Source of the DNA: an uncultured Clostridia bacterium
GTDB lineage: Bacteria; Bacillota; Clostridia; Christensenellales; Aristaeellaceae
NCBI GenBank assembly: GCA_937906775.1
Contig: CALCUD010000002.1
Coordinates: forward strand, 1-64,000
DNA length: 64,000 bases
Reading direction: 5' to 3'
The notes below the pieces were generated by a model. The model was not told the origin of the DNA. It saw only the letters and a program-made list of their open reading frames with translations, and ran no database searches. The translations under genes were made by a program, and so were the position numbers. Positions 24,866 through 36,119 of this stretch are shown here, piece by piece (position 1 is the stretch's first letter; each line of letters opens with the position of its first letter).

Positions 24866-25813
24866 ATGACATACAGTGAAATTTTACGGCGTTTTCAGGT
24901 TCCCGAAACCCTTCCGTCCGGGATTCCCCACGGGGATATGCCGGGTGACAGCGTCCGGGTCGGGGAAACACATATCCGCAAGGCGACCGCCGCGCTGAAA
25001 GCCCTCGCGGAACCGCTGGGCACGCTGCTGGACAGCCGGAAGAACCACCGTGCGGTCCTGGCTGTTGCTGGCGGAAGCGGCGTCGGCAAGAGCGAAACCG
25101 CTTCCGTACTGGCCGCGTTTCTGAATCAGGCCGGAATCCGGACATATGTTCTCAGCGGGGATAATTATCCGCACCGGATTCCCCGCGACAATGACGCGGA
25201 ACGGCTGCGGATCTTCCGCTCCGCCGGGCTCCGAGCGCTCGCGGATCTGGGCCTCTGCACCCCCGAAGTCTGCGCGGAGCTGAAACAGCTCTGGCTCCGG
25301 GACCGGGACGCGGCAGCCGATCCGTCCATCCTCTGGCTGAAAACCTATTACGGCGCGGCACGGAGTGCGCTGTCCGCCTATCTCGGCTCGCCGGCGGAGA
25401 CGGATTTCGCCGAACTCAGCCGGATCCTGACGGACTTCCGGTCCGGACGGGATGTGATCCCGCTGAAACGGATGGGCCGCGAGCCGGAGGAACGGTGGTA
25501 CGATCCGGTGGATTTCAGCAAAACGAATGTCGTGATTCTGGAATGGACCCACGCGCTGAGCGCGTATCTGACGGGGACGGACCTGACAGTTCTGCTGAAT
25601 TCGACGCCTCAGGAAACGCTGGCGCACCGGCTGGCGCGGAAACGGGACAAGGGCGTGGATTCCCCCTTTACGGATACGGTGCTGGATATTGAACAGGGGC
25701 AGATCGAAGCCCGGGCGGAGCAGGCTGCCCTGATCCTCGCGATGGACGGAACGCCGGTTTCTTATCGCGCCTACCGTCTGCAGAAAGCGGAAGGAGCTGC
25801 GGCCGATGAATGA
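24866..25813 (+). CDS. P-loop kinase of the uridine kinase/phosphoribulokinase-like group
   Basis: 315 residues. The Walker A motif VAGGSGVGKSE (Lys75) is followed by VLSGDNYPHR, the usual place of the substrate-binding Asp in uridine kinase, phosphoribulokinase and class III D-glycerate 3-kinases. A later VVILEWTHALS is a Walker B-like strand, and LARKRDKG resembles a lid. The start is uncertain (ATG at 24842, 24851 or 24866; none has a good ribosome site). It overlaps the downstream GH13_18 phosphorylase by 8 nt, so the two are translationally coupled. This suggests it phosphorylates the non-glucose product of that enzyme. The substrate is an inference; an adenylylsulfate-kinase-like label would also be possible. 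Confidence 0.75.
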   Translation: MTYSEILRRFQVPETLPSGIPHGDMPGDSVRVGETHIRKATAALKALAEPLGTLLDSRKNHRAVLAVAGGSGVGKSETASVLAAFLNQAGIRTYVLSGDNYPHRIPRDNDAERLRIFRSAGLRALADLGLCTPEVCAELKQLWLRDRDAAADPSILWLKTYYGAARSALSAYLGSPAETDFAELSRILTDFRSGRDVIPLKRMGREPEERWYDPVDFSKTNVVILEWTHALSAYLTGTDLTVLLNSTPQETLAHRLARKRDKGVDSPFTDTVLDIEQGQIEARAEQAALILAMDGTPVSYRAYRLQKAEGAAADE

Positions 25814-27299
25814 CGGGGTTATGCTGAACGCGTATCCGGATTCTCTCGGCGCGGGGCTCCGGGATACGGTTGCATTGCTGAAGCGTCCTGAATTCCGGGA
25901 TGCTTTCCGCTCTTTCTATATTCTGCCGAGCTTGTTCCGGAGCGATCTGGACCGCGGATTTTCGGTGATCAGCTACGATCTGGAGCCGTCGTTCGCGACA
26001 GAGGAGGATCTGGATGCGCTGCGCGGGATGGGGATCGATCTGAAGCTGGACTTCGTGCTGAATCATCTTTCCGTCCAGAGCCCGCCGTTTCAGGATCTGC
26101 TCCGGAACGGCGACGCGTCGGTTTACCGGGATTTCTTTATTGACTGGAACCGCTTCTGGTCCGGGCTCGGGGAGATGGGCGACGACGGTGTGGTCCGGCC
26201 GCGGCCGGAGCTGATCCGGGACATGTTCTTCCGCAAGCCCGGGCTGCCGGTCCTGAAGGTTCGTTTCCCGGACGGAACGGAACGTCCGTACTGGAATACC
26301 TTCTATCAGGAAATCCGGGATCCGGCGCCGGGGGAAACCGTGCCCCGGTATCTGGGACAGATGGATCTGAATCTGAACAGCCCGCTGGTCTGGGATTACT
26401 ATTCAGAAACGCTCGACCGGCTTGCGGGTTACGGCGCCGCGCTGGTCCGGCTGGACGCGTTTGCCTACGCCTGCAAGGCGCCCGGACGCCGGAATTTCCT
26501 GAATGAACCGGGAACCTGGGATGCTCTGGAGCGGCTGCGGGTCATGGGGGAGAAGCGCGGACTGACGCTGCTGCCGGAAATTCACGATACCTATGAAAGC
26601 GGAACCTGGCTGAAGCTGGCGGAAAAGGGCTACCGCGTTTATGATTTTTTCCTGCCGGGGCTGCTGATTGACGCGCTGGAGCGCGGAAACGGAGACCGGC
26701 TCCGCGCGTGGGCGGAGGAATTGCGGGACCGGAAAATCCGGACAGTGAATATGCTGGGCTGCCATGACGGTATTCCGCTGCTGGATCTGAAGGGAATCCT
26801 TCCGGAGGAACGGATCGCGGAGCTGACGGATCTGATTGTTTCACGCGGCGGGAAGGTCAAGGACCTTCACGGGGCGAAGAATGTCTATTATCAGGTGAAC
26901 GCGACCTATTACAGCGCGCTCGGCGCGGATCCGGCAAAGCTGCTGCTGGCGCGCGCAATCCAGATGTTTATGCCCGGGAAACCGCAGGTCTGGTATCTGG
27001 ATCTGTTTGCCGGGGAGAACGATCTGGGGGCGGTGGCCCGGGCCGGCGCCGGCGGTCACAAGGAAATCAACCGGACGAATCTGACTGCGGAGGAAGCCGC
27101 GGCCCGGTCGGAACTTCCGATCGTTCAGCGGCAGTTGGAACTGATGCGGCTGCGGAATACCCATCCGGCGCTTGCGGAGGATGCGGAGCTGATCTGCGGG
27201 TCCGACGATTCCGGAGGACTGACGCTGACCCGCCGCAGGGACGGCGTATCCCTGACGCTCCGGGTTGATCTGAAAACGCTGGACTGGGAGATCAAATGA
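25806..27299 (+). CDS. GH13 subfamily 18 glycoside phosphorylase (sucrose/glucosylglycerate phosphorylase-like)
   Basis: 497 residues, the usual length for sucrose phosphorylase relatives. LNAYPDSLG at the start is the GH13_18 N-terminal hallmark, followed by LKLDFVLNHLS, nucleophile Asp217 (VRLDAFAYA), acid/base Glu258 (LLPEIHD) and Asp321 (GCHDGIP). Such enzymes split a glucoside with phosphate to alpha-glucose 1-phosphate plus the acceptor. Members of this subfamily use sucrose, sucrose 6'-phosphate, glucosylglycerol or glucosylglycerate; I cannot tell which from the motifs. GAAGGAG lies upstream. It overlaps the kinase gene and ends the importer operon. Confidence 0.9.
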   Translation: MNDGVMLNAYPDSLGAGLRDTVALLKRPEFRDAFRSFYILPSLFRSDLDRGFSVISYDLEPSFATEEDLDALRGMGIDLKLDFVLNHLSVQSPPFQDLLRNGDASVYRDFFIDWNRFWSGLGEMGDDGVVRPRPELIRDMFFRKPGLPVLKVRFPDGTERPYWNTFYQEIRDPAPGETVPRYLGQMDLNLNSPLVWDYYSETLDRLAGYGAALVRLDAFAYACKAPGRRNFLNEPGTWDALERLRVMGEKRGLTLLPEIHDTYESGTWLKLAEKGYRVYDFFLPGLLIDALERGNGDRLRAWAEELRDRKIRTVNMLGCHDGIPLLDLKGILPEERIAELTDLIVSRGGKVKDLHGAKNVYYQVNATYYSALGADPAKLLLARAIQMFMPGKPQVWYLDLFAGENDLGAVARAGAGGHKEINRTNLTAEEAAARSELPIVQRQLELMRLRNTHPALAEDAELICGSDDSGGLTLTRRRDGVSLTLRVDLKTLDWEIK

Positions 27300-27309
27300 T
27301 TCATCATGC

Positions 27310-27339
27310 TTGATTTTCCGGGACACGATGGGATATGAT
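27310..27339 (+). promoter_or_regulatory. Candidate promoter of lacZ
   Basis: TTGATT (27310-27315), 18 bp, TATGAT (27334-27339), 36 nt before the lacZ ATG. Confidence 0.5.
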
Positions 27340-27360
27340 GATGACTGACCGAAAAGGTGA

Positions 27361-30429
<3,069 letters not shown>

Positions 30430-30445
30430 CGGAAAATGATGACAG

Positions 30446-30483
30446 AAAAAGATCCCTCTGCCCGCGGGCAGAGGGATCTTTTT
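30446..30483. terminator. Bidirectional terminator after lacZ
   Basis: A fully palindromic 38-bp element: AAAAA then GATCCCTCTGCCCGC and its complement then TTTTT. It serves lacZ and the convergent SH3-like gene. Confidence 0.95.
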
Positions 30484-30523
30484 GAAACGGTCACGGCATC
30501 CGGATGCCGTGACCGGGAGCAAA

Positions 30524-31102
30524 TTACCGGTAGATGAATCCCCAGGCGGTCTCACCGTCGTTGTTGAATTCAACGTACCACAGGTCGTAGCCGGTGTAGT
30601 TGTAGTAGCCGAGGACAAAGTAGGTTTCCCCCGCTTCGATCTCGCCGATGATGGAATTCGGGTTGGAAGGATTCTTGTTGTTGTCGCTGACATCCATCGC
30701 TTCATCCGCGACCTGCATGATCCGGCCGAAATGGAAGCTCATGTTCGTATGGACGCCCTTCACATACTTCGGCGGGATCCAGCCGACGCGCCAGTTGCCG
30801 TTGTTGGTTTCGTAGCGGACGAGCAGCCAGCCGTCGCTGTTGAAGCCGCCCAGATCGATATAGGAGTTGGTATCCACGGCGGCCTTGCCGTTGTTCGCGC
30901 GGTACGCGTCCATGTACGGGGCGGAATAGACCGGGCAGACGCCGCGGCCGATACCGTATTTCATGTGTTCAAACTTGAACGGCGGAAGACCTGACAACGT
31001 CACTGTGTCGTAATAGGAACCGTTGGCGGCGGTATCCGCCAGCGCCTGGACGGAAAGCAGCGACAGAACAAGAACCATGAGCAGCGCGATTATCTTTTTC
31101 AT
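30524..31102 (-). CDS. Exported SH3-like domain protein of unknown function
   Basis: 192 residues with a signal peptide (MKKIIALLMVLVLSLLSVQA, cut near Ala-Leu-Ala-Asp). Two SH3-like repeats seem present: one with GVCPVYSAPYMDAYRANNGKA and GWLLVRYETNNGNWRVGWIP, the other with GEIEAGETYFVLGYYNYTG and LWYVEFNNDGETAWGFIYR. Bacterial SH3 domains of this type bind wall material or occur in envelope proteins. GGGAGG lies 8 nt before the ATG and the promoter is perfect, so the gene is probably well expressed. No partner is next to it. Confidence 0.78.
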   Translation of the reverse strand: MKKIIALLMVLVLSLLSVQALADTAANGSYYDTVTLSGLPPFKFEHMKYGIGRGVCPVYSAPYMDAYRANNGKAAVDTNSYIDLGGFNSDGWLLVRYETNNGNWRVGWIPPKYVKGVHTNMSFHFGRIMQVADEAMDVSDNNKNPSNPNSIIGEIEAGETYFVLGYYNYTGYDLWYVEFNNDGETAWGFIYR

Positions 31103-31186
31103 GCTGAATAGCCTCCCTGTTTTCTGTACCGGGCGGCTTCCGGACGGATCCGGCAGCGAGATCCCGGAACGTTATAAGTAATATGT

Positions 31187-31215
31187 ATTATAGTTTTCCG
31201 CCGGATGAATGTCAA
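31187..31215 (-). promoter_or_regulatory. Consensus promoter of the SH3-like gene
   Basis: On the minus strand TTGACA (31210-31215), 17 bp, TATAAT (31187-31192): a perfect match to the sigma-A consensus. Confidence 0.85.
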
Positions 31216-31245
31216 TCGGCAACAGGCTGAAGGCAGTGCGCCGGA

Positions 31246-31887
31246 TCACCCGATCACGTAGCGGTCCACCTGCAGACCGGGATCGTAAAGGATCAGATCG
31301 TCCCCGGTCAGGGTCAGTCTCCCGTCTTTGACCTCCACGATATTGACGCAGCAGTTGTAGGGCACATGACCGTGCCAGAAGTCGCCGGGGTCGCTGTAAA
31401 GGAAATTCAGCATGCAGCGGAGCGCGCAGCCGTGGGTCGAAATCAGGACGGTTTCATATTCCTTCCCGGCCAGCTCTTTCAGGAAGGCCTGCGTGCGGAC
31501 CATGACATCCCGGACGCTTTCCCCGTTCGGGAAGGCAGGCGCGTGAACGGGATCCCGGAAGAACGCGGCGATCCTCACGGGATCCACTTCGCACTGACCC
31601 GGCCTGAAACGCTTTCCCTCGGCGTCCCCCATATGGATCTCGCGGATCCGGTCGTCTTCCCGGATCTCCGCGGAATTTCCGCTTTCGCGCAGCAGAATTT
31701 CCGCGGTTTGCCTGGCCCGTAGCAAGGGCGAGGAGAACACCGCGTCGAACTTTGTTCCCTTCAGCGTTCTGCCGGTTTCCTCCGCGAGCCGGATCCCGAA
31801 TGCGTTCAGCGGATCGTCGAGCCAGCCCTGAAGCCGGCCTTCCTCATTGGATTTTGTTTCTCCGTGGCGGATGATATAAATCTGCAT
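31246..31887 (-). CDS. Histidine phosphatase family protein (phosphoglycerate mutase-like)
   Basis: 213 residues from the ATG at 31887, preferred over the far upstream ATG because GAGGAG lies 7 nt before it and the catalytic motif follows at once. RHGETKSNEEGRLQG holds the phospho-acceptor His8, SSPLLRARQTAE the phosphate-binding Arg, and STHGCALR the second His. The branch is COG0406, which includes alpha-ribazole and sugar phosphatases and cofactor-dependent mutases; the substrate is not known. It has its own promoter and stands alone. Confidence 0.88.
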   Translation of the reverse strand: MQIYIIRHGETKSNEEGRLQGWLDDPLNAFGIRLAEETGRTLKGTKFDAVFSSPLLRARQTAEILLRESGNSAEIREDDRIREIHMGDAEGKRFRPGQCEVDPVRIAAFFRDPVHAPAFPNGESVRDVMVRTQAFLKELAGKEYETVLISTHGCALRCMLNFLYSDPGDFWHGHVPYNCCVNIVEVKDGRLTLTGDDLILYDPGLQVDRYVIG

Positions 31888-31942
31888 GACGGTTCTCCTC
31901 ATTTCTGTGAGCTGGCCGAATCGGATGAGCCGGTCCTGATCA

Positions 31943-31971
31943 ATTATATCGCGATCCGGTTGCGAAGCCAA
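31943..31971 (-). promoter_or_regulatory. Promoter of the histidine phosphatase gene
   Basis: On the minus strand TTGGCT (31966-31971), 17 bp, TATAAT (31943-31948). Confidence 0.6.
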
Positions 31972-32094
31972 ACGGAAAACAGTTGAAAAACAGGAACGGG
32001 AGCAGAGATGAGATCGGGCTGAGTGGATTTGCGGCTGGAACTGTCCGACATATTTACAAATTTGTTTCATAAGTTTTAAAATCGATTGATACGG

Positions 32095-32124
32095 TTGACA
32101 CTTGGCGGATACATATGCTAGTAT
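32095..32124 (+). promoter_or_regulatory. Promoter of the 136-residue exported protein gene
   Basis: TTGACA (32095-32100), 18 bp, TAGTAT (32119-32124) with TGC directly before the -10 box, i.e. an extended -10. The string ATGCAAAGGTTTG follows at 32130-32142, close to the expected transcription start. Confidence 0.6.
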
Positions 32125-32173
32125 ACCAAATGCAAAGGTTTGTCTCTATTTAATATGAAAGGATGAGGAATTC

Positions 32174-32584
32174 ATGAAACGGTTAGTTGCTCTTCTGGCG
32201 CTGGTTGCGATTCTGATGACCATTTTCTCCTTTACCACGAGCGCGATGGCGGCCAAGCCCAGCGTGACGCTCAAATCCGCCAAAAACGGTTATACCTTTG
32301 AAAACTATACCTGGAAGCTGAAATACGCGCTGAAGCCCAACAGCTATAAAATGAAAAACAATGCGTATCGCTCCTACTTCTATTCCCATATTTTTGACTA
32401 TTATACGGATAACAGAGTTGATAAAGCTTCCTACTTCTTCAAGAAAAACACAACTCTGACCATCACCTACGCGCCGCTGCCCGCGGGAAATTATTACAAC
32501 CTTTTCGGAACCCAGTACCGTTCCTCCGGCTCCAGTGCCTGGAGAATGGCATCTGTCAAGTTCTCTGAAATCACCGTGTACTGA
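32174..32584 (+). CDS. Small exported basic protein of unknown function
   Basis: 136 residues with a signal peptide (MKRLVALLALVAILMTIFSF, cut near Ala-Met-Ala-Ala). The mature part is basic and very rich in Tyr, Lys, Ser and Asn, with no Cys, and reads as a beta-sandwich (VTLKSAKNGYTF, YTWKLKYALKP, TTLTITYAPLPAG, WRMASVKFSEITVY). AAAGGATGAGG precedes the ATG. A strong terminator separates it from the large operon that begins 77 nt later, so it may be only a neighbour of that system. No family recognised. Confidence 0.75.
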   Translation: MKRLVALLALVAILMTIFSFTTSAMAAKPSVTLKSAKNGYTFENYTWKLKYALKPNSYKMKNNAYRSYFYSHIFDYYTDNRVDKASYFFKKNTTLTITYAPLPAGNYYNLFGTQYRSSGSSAWRMASVKFSEITVY

Positions 32585-32608
32585 CGCGGATTGAGTCAGC
32601 AATATTCA

Positions 32609-32631
32609 CTCCCCCGAAACGGGGGAGTTTT
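32609..32631 (+). terminator. Terminator after the small exported protein
   Basis: CTCCCCCG (32609-32616), loop AAA, CGGGGGAG (32620-32627), then TTTT. It lies only 30 nt before the next gene's ATG, so the large operon may depend partly on read-through here. Confidence 0.85.
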
Positions 32632-32660
32632 ATCATAATACGCATCGGAGGAATCGTTGA

Positions 32661-35006
32661 ATGAAAAGGATCATGGCCGCACTGTTGCTGGTCGTTCTTT
32701 TGCCGTGCTTCGCGCTGTCCGGGGATCCGGATGATAAAATGATCGAGGAAATCGAGATCATGTCCTTCAACGCGGGAGGCAGTGACGGATCGCTTGATCC
32801 GGAGGATCCCTTCGCCGGCATTATGAAAACAATCGGAAACGACGCGCCGGTGCTGACCTCGTTCGCTGTGGACGGGACCAGAGTCTGGCACGGAAGCGGA
32901 ACGGAACTGCTGTGTACGGACGTTGCGACCTCCGAAGTCATTGCGAGAGCGGAGCTGGAAGACCTTTATGAGGCAACCGGATCCGAAATCCATCCGCTGA
33001 TGAACTGCGTTTCCCTTCTGCAGGCGGAAGGCGGCGCGCGGCTTTGGGTCCCCTTCGCCGACGGGGAGGATCAGGTTCATGTGCTGCTGCTTGATCTTTC
33101 GGAGCAGGACGGCGCGATCACGGTCCGCCGGGTCCTGGACGCGACGGACGCTCTGGCGCCGCTGTACCGGGATATCGGCACGGTTTATGAATTCGACCTG
33201 GTATCCGTGGGGGACAGCGTCTGCATTGCAGCGATGGACAGCCGGTTTTCTTTCGGCTTTTATCTGTATACGCCCGGGGAGAAAACGGTGAAGCCGCTGA
33301 TGTCCGGGGAAAAGCTGAGCCTGGAATTTTATACCGCGACGATCCCGTATTCCGACAGCGCGGTGCTGATCGCCGGACCGGCCTCTGTGGAGGACCTTTA
33401 TTCCATCCGTCTGAACCTGCTGGATCCTTTTACGGATGAGATCCGGACGGTCGGCAGCTTCCGGCTCCCGGCCGACGACTACGCGGAAAACATCGCGTAC
33501 AGCGCGGAGAGCGACACCCTCTTTTTCAGCCTGGATTCCACCGCCTACCGTGTGGCCGCTTCGGCCGACGCGGCGGAAGCATCCGCGTTTTTCATCCTTC
33601 AGGACGAACCGAACGCAAACCGCCTCGGAACGGTCGCGGACGGTCAGTATATCATCCAGTCGATCGACGAGGAACTGATCCTCTGCGACATGAAAGCGGA
33701 GATCACCTCGGTACAGATCCGGATCGGCGACACGGAAGGCCTGGAAGCGCTCACGACGGGAGCTGCCGCCTTCAACCGGCAGAATCCGGATTATCTGGTC
33801 AGCGTGCGATCGCTGGAATCGACCGAAGCGGTGACGGAGGCGCTGATGAACCGTTCCGCCGATTATGACGCGTATACGGTCAGCATGGCTGACGAGGCCT
33901 TTGAGGCCCTGACCGCCAAAGGCTATATGGCGCCGATGAACGGCTCGGCGGTCCTGACAGAGGCCGTCGCGGATATGCCGGACAGGATCCGTCAGGAAAT
34001 CTTCCGGAACGGGGATCTGATCGCCCTTCCGATGGCCTGCATGAACGAATGCATCGGGATGAACTCTGCCGCGATGGCAGCTGCTTCGGGCGTTCCGGAG
34101 GCTGATCTGCCGACAGACTGGACCGGTTTCCTGCAGCTGCTCGGAAAGATCGCGGAGGGCGGGACGCTGGCGGAATCCGGAGAGTATATTCTTTACGGCT
34201 TCGGATGCACTGCGGATGAATTCCGCGAGCAGATCCTCAGCTGGATCCTGAACGACTGTTATCTCTGGCTGCGGCGCGACGGAAGCCGCCTCAGCCGGCT
34301 CGGACAGGTCCTGATCCCGATCCTGCGGGCCATGGAAGATGTGCAGTGGGAACGGCTCGGCTTTTCGGAAAGCGGGGACTACGATATGAGCTGGTTCTTC
34401 CGGGATCAGCAGAATACCCTGCTTTCGGATATGAACCCGGAGATCACCGCGACGGCGGATGACGGGACGCGGGCGTGGCCGCTCTCTCTGGAAAAGGGCG
34501 GAGAACGCCTGATCGGGCAGTATGTTTCCGCCCTGTTCATCAATCCGTTTTCGCCGAATACGGACGCGGTCCTCCGCTACGCGGAAAGCGTCTGGGAAGA
34601 AATGAACGAAATGGACCGGATCACGCTCTGCCGGAGCATGAACGACCCGGTGGTGAATGCGACGTTTGAGGACGACATGCGGTATTTTACGGAAATGCTG
34701 GAAGTCTATGAGACCGCGATCGCGAACGCGGAGACCCGGGAGGTCCGGGATCAGCTGAGCGCGGAGCGGGACGAGATCGCGGCGTTCAGCCGGGATTACG
34801 AAGAGAACGCTCACTGGCTGGCTTCCGCCGAAAGCATTGCCGCCTACCGCGCGCTGGAAGAACAGATGCAGCCGGCAGGACCGTCCGTCTGGGATACGGT
34901 GGACTCCGCGGCTCCGCAGCAGTATCTCGCCGGCACGCTGCCGGCGGAGCAGTTCGCGAACCAGCTGGCTTCCACCTTGCAGATGCAGCTGCTGGAAGGA
35001 TATTGA
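32661..35006 (+). CDS. Exported fusion: propeller-like N-terminal domain plus family 1 solute-binding domain
   Basis: 781 residues. A signal peptide (MKRIMAALLLVVLLPCFALS) whose Cys is preceded by Pro, not a lipobox. Residues about 60-345 are a run of short beta-strand repeats (FAVDGTRVWHGSGTELLC, YEFDLVSVGDSVCIAAMD, DTLFFSLDSTAYRVA, LGTVADGQYIIQSIDEELI) that look like a beta-propeller or related sensor. From about 353 a solute-binding fold starts (TSVQIRIGDTEGLEALTTGAAAFNRQNPDYLVSVRS), with LIALPMACMNECIGMNSAAM and TDWTGFLQLLGKIAEGG as family blocks. Normal CUT1 binding proteins are 400-560 residues, so this is an unusual fusion. First gene of a six-gene set with HlyD-like adaptors, two CUT1 permeases and a MacB-like permease. 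The ligand is unknown. Confidence 0.8.
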   Translation: MKRIMAALLLVVLLPCFALSGDPDDKMIEEIEIMSFNAGGSDGSLDPEDPFAGIMKTIGNDAPVLTSFAVDGTRVWHGSGTELLCTDVATSEVIARAELEDLYEATGSEIHPLMNCVSLLQAEGGARLWVPFADGEDQVHVLLLDLSEQDGAITVRRVLDATDALAPLYRDIGTVYEFDLVSVGDSVCIAAMDSRFSFGFYLYTPGEKTVKPLMSGEKLSLEFYTATIPYSDSAVLIAGPASVEDLYSIRLNLLDPFTDEIRTVGSFRLPADDYAENIAYSAESDTLFFSLDSTAYRVAASADAAEASAFFILQDEPNANRLGTVADGQYIIQSIDEELILCDMKAEITSVQIRIGDTEGLEALTTGAAAFNRQNPDYLVSVRSLESTEAVTEALMNRSADYDAYTVSMADEAFEALTAKGYMAPMNGSAVLTEAVADMPDRIRQEIFRNGDLIALPMACMNECIGMNSAAMAAASGVPEADLPTDWTGFLQLLGKIAEGGTLAESGEYILYGFGCTADEFREQILSWILNDCYLWLRRDGSRLSRLGQVLIPILRAMEDVQWERLGFSESGDYDMSWFFRDQQNTLLSDMNPEITATADDGTRAWPLSLEKGGERLIGQYVSALFINPFSPNTDAVLRYAESVWEEMNEMDRITLCRSMNDPVVNATFEDDMRYFTEMLEVYETAIANAETREVRDQLSAERDEIAAFSRDYEENAHWLASAESIAAYRALEEQMQPAGPSVWDTVDSAAPQQYLAGTLPAEQFANQLASTLQMQLLEGY

Positions 35007-35035
35007 CCGAAGGACCGGAAATTCGGAGGAGTAAC

Positions 35036-36094
35036 ATGTCAAGATTGATCTGCGTTCTGCTTTTGCTGTGTCTGATCCCGATGACGGTTCTGGCGCAGGA
35101 TACCTATTACGGTACGGTCGTGTGCGAGGAGAGCGTGGCTGTATTGGCGCCTTACGGAGGCCGTGTATCCGGTGTGGCGGTCGCCAAGGGGGACGCCGTC
35201 AGCGCGGGGGACCTGATCTGCACCTTGGAGAGCACCGGGGTCTGCGCGCCCGTATCCGGTACGGTGACCGCCGTATTCGCCTCGGAAGGGGACAACACGG
35301 AGAGCATCAAGCCGCGTGAAGGATTCGTTGTGATCGAACCGGAATGCAGGCTGACCCTGTCCGCTTCCACTGCCAAAGCCTACAACGCGGCCGGAAACCG
35401 CTTCATCCGGATCGGCGAACCGGTCCTGCTGGCGGCGGTCAAGGATACGGATCGCGCCGGAAGCGGCCGGGTGGTTTCCCTGACGGCGGATGACGGAAAG
35501 AAAGGGTCTTACTCTGTGGAGATCGCAGAGGGAGACTTTGCGGTCGGCGAGACGGTCGCGGTTTACCGGGGCAGCGTGAGCCAGACGAACAAAATCGGAC
35601 AGGGGACTGTTGCCCAGACGGCACCGATCGCCGTATCCGGGGACGGAAGCGTTCTGAAAATGCATGTCAGAGAAGGAGAAACAGTTCAGCGTGGCGCCCT
35701 GCTCTTTGAAACGGTACAGGGGACGCTGGACGGTTTCAGCGCGTGTGATAAACAGATCGTTTCCGGGGTGGACGGGATCGTCTCCTCTGATGTCCCGGCG
35801 GACGGTACTTCAGCGGACAAAAACAGTACCCTGATCTCCCTGTACCCGCTGGACCGGCTGCAGATCGCCATTTCCGTGACGGAGGCGGAGCTTTCCTCCG
35901 TGCCGGTCGGAACGAAGGTATCCGCGCAGTTCAGCTGGAACAACAGGATTTATGAGGGAACGGTTTCCGGAATTTCCTTCCTCCCGGAATCGACCGAAAA
36001 CACGACCTATCCCACTTACCGCGTGATGATCGATTTCGAGGCGGACAGGGATGTCCGGATCGGGATGACGGCTGCGGTGCAGATCCGGAACTGA
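35036..36094 (+). CDS. Exported HlyD/MacA-like adaptor with duplicated lipoyl-like domains
   Basis: 352 residues from the ATG at 35036 (GGAGGAG 6 nt upstream). A signal peptide (MSRLICVLLLLCLIPMTVLA) is followed by a biotinyl/lipoyl-like domain (VLAPYGGRVSGVAVAKGDAVSAGD then GVCAPVSGTVTAVFASEGD), a middle beta domain, a second lipoyl-like half (GSVLKMHVREGETVQRGALLF, ACDKQIVSGVDGIVSSD) and a beta-barrel (LQIAISVTEAELSSVPVGTK). Unlike HlyD or MacA it has no long coiled-coil hairpin and no retained membrane anchor. Adaptors usually bridge an inner-membrane pump to an outer partner, so a fully exported, hairpin-less form in an importer operon is odd. Role not known. Confidence 0.78.
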   Translation: MSRLICVLLLLCLIPMTVLAQDTYYGTVVCEESVAVLAPYGGRVSGVAVAKGDAVSAGDLICTLESTGVCAPVSGTVTAVFASEGDNTESIKPREGFVVIEPECRLTLSASTAKAYNAAGNRFIRIGEPVLLAAVKDTDRAGSGRVVSLTADDGKKGSYSVEIAEGDFAVGETVAVYRGSVSQTNKIGQGTVAQTAPIAVSGDGSVLKMHVREGETVQRGALLFETVQGTLDGFSACDKQIVSGVDGIVSSDVPADGTSADKNSTLISLYPLDRLQIAISVTEAELSSVPVGTKVSAQFSWNNRIYEGTVSGISFLPESTENTTYPTYRVMIDFEADRDVRIGMTAAVQIRN

Positions 36095-36119
36095 CCGGGC
36101 GGACACGGAAGGAGCAGCT

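Noticed and set aside
32571..35042. An 823-residue open frame on the minus strand
   Set aside because: Antisense to the propeller/binding-protein fusion, which has a signal peptide and a good ribosome site.
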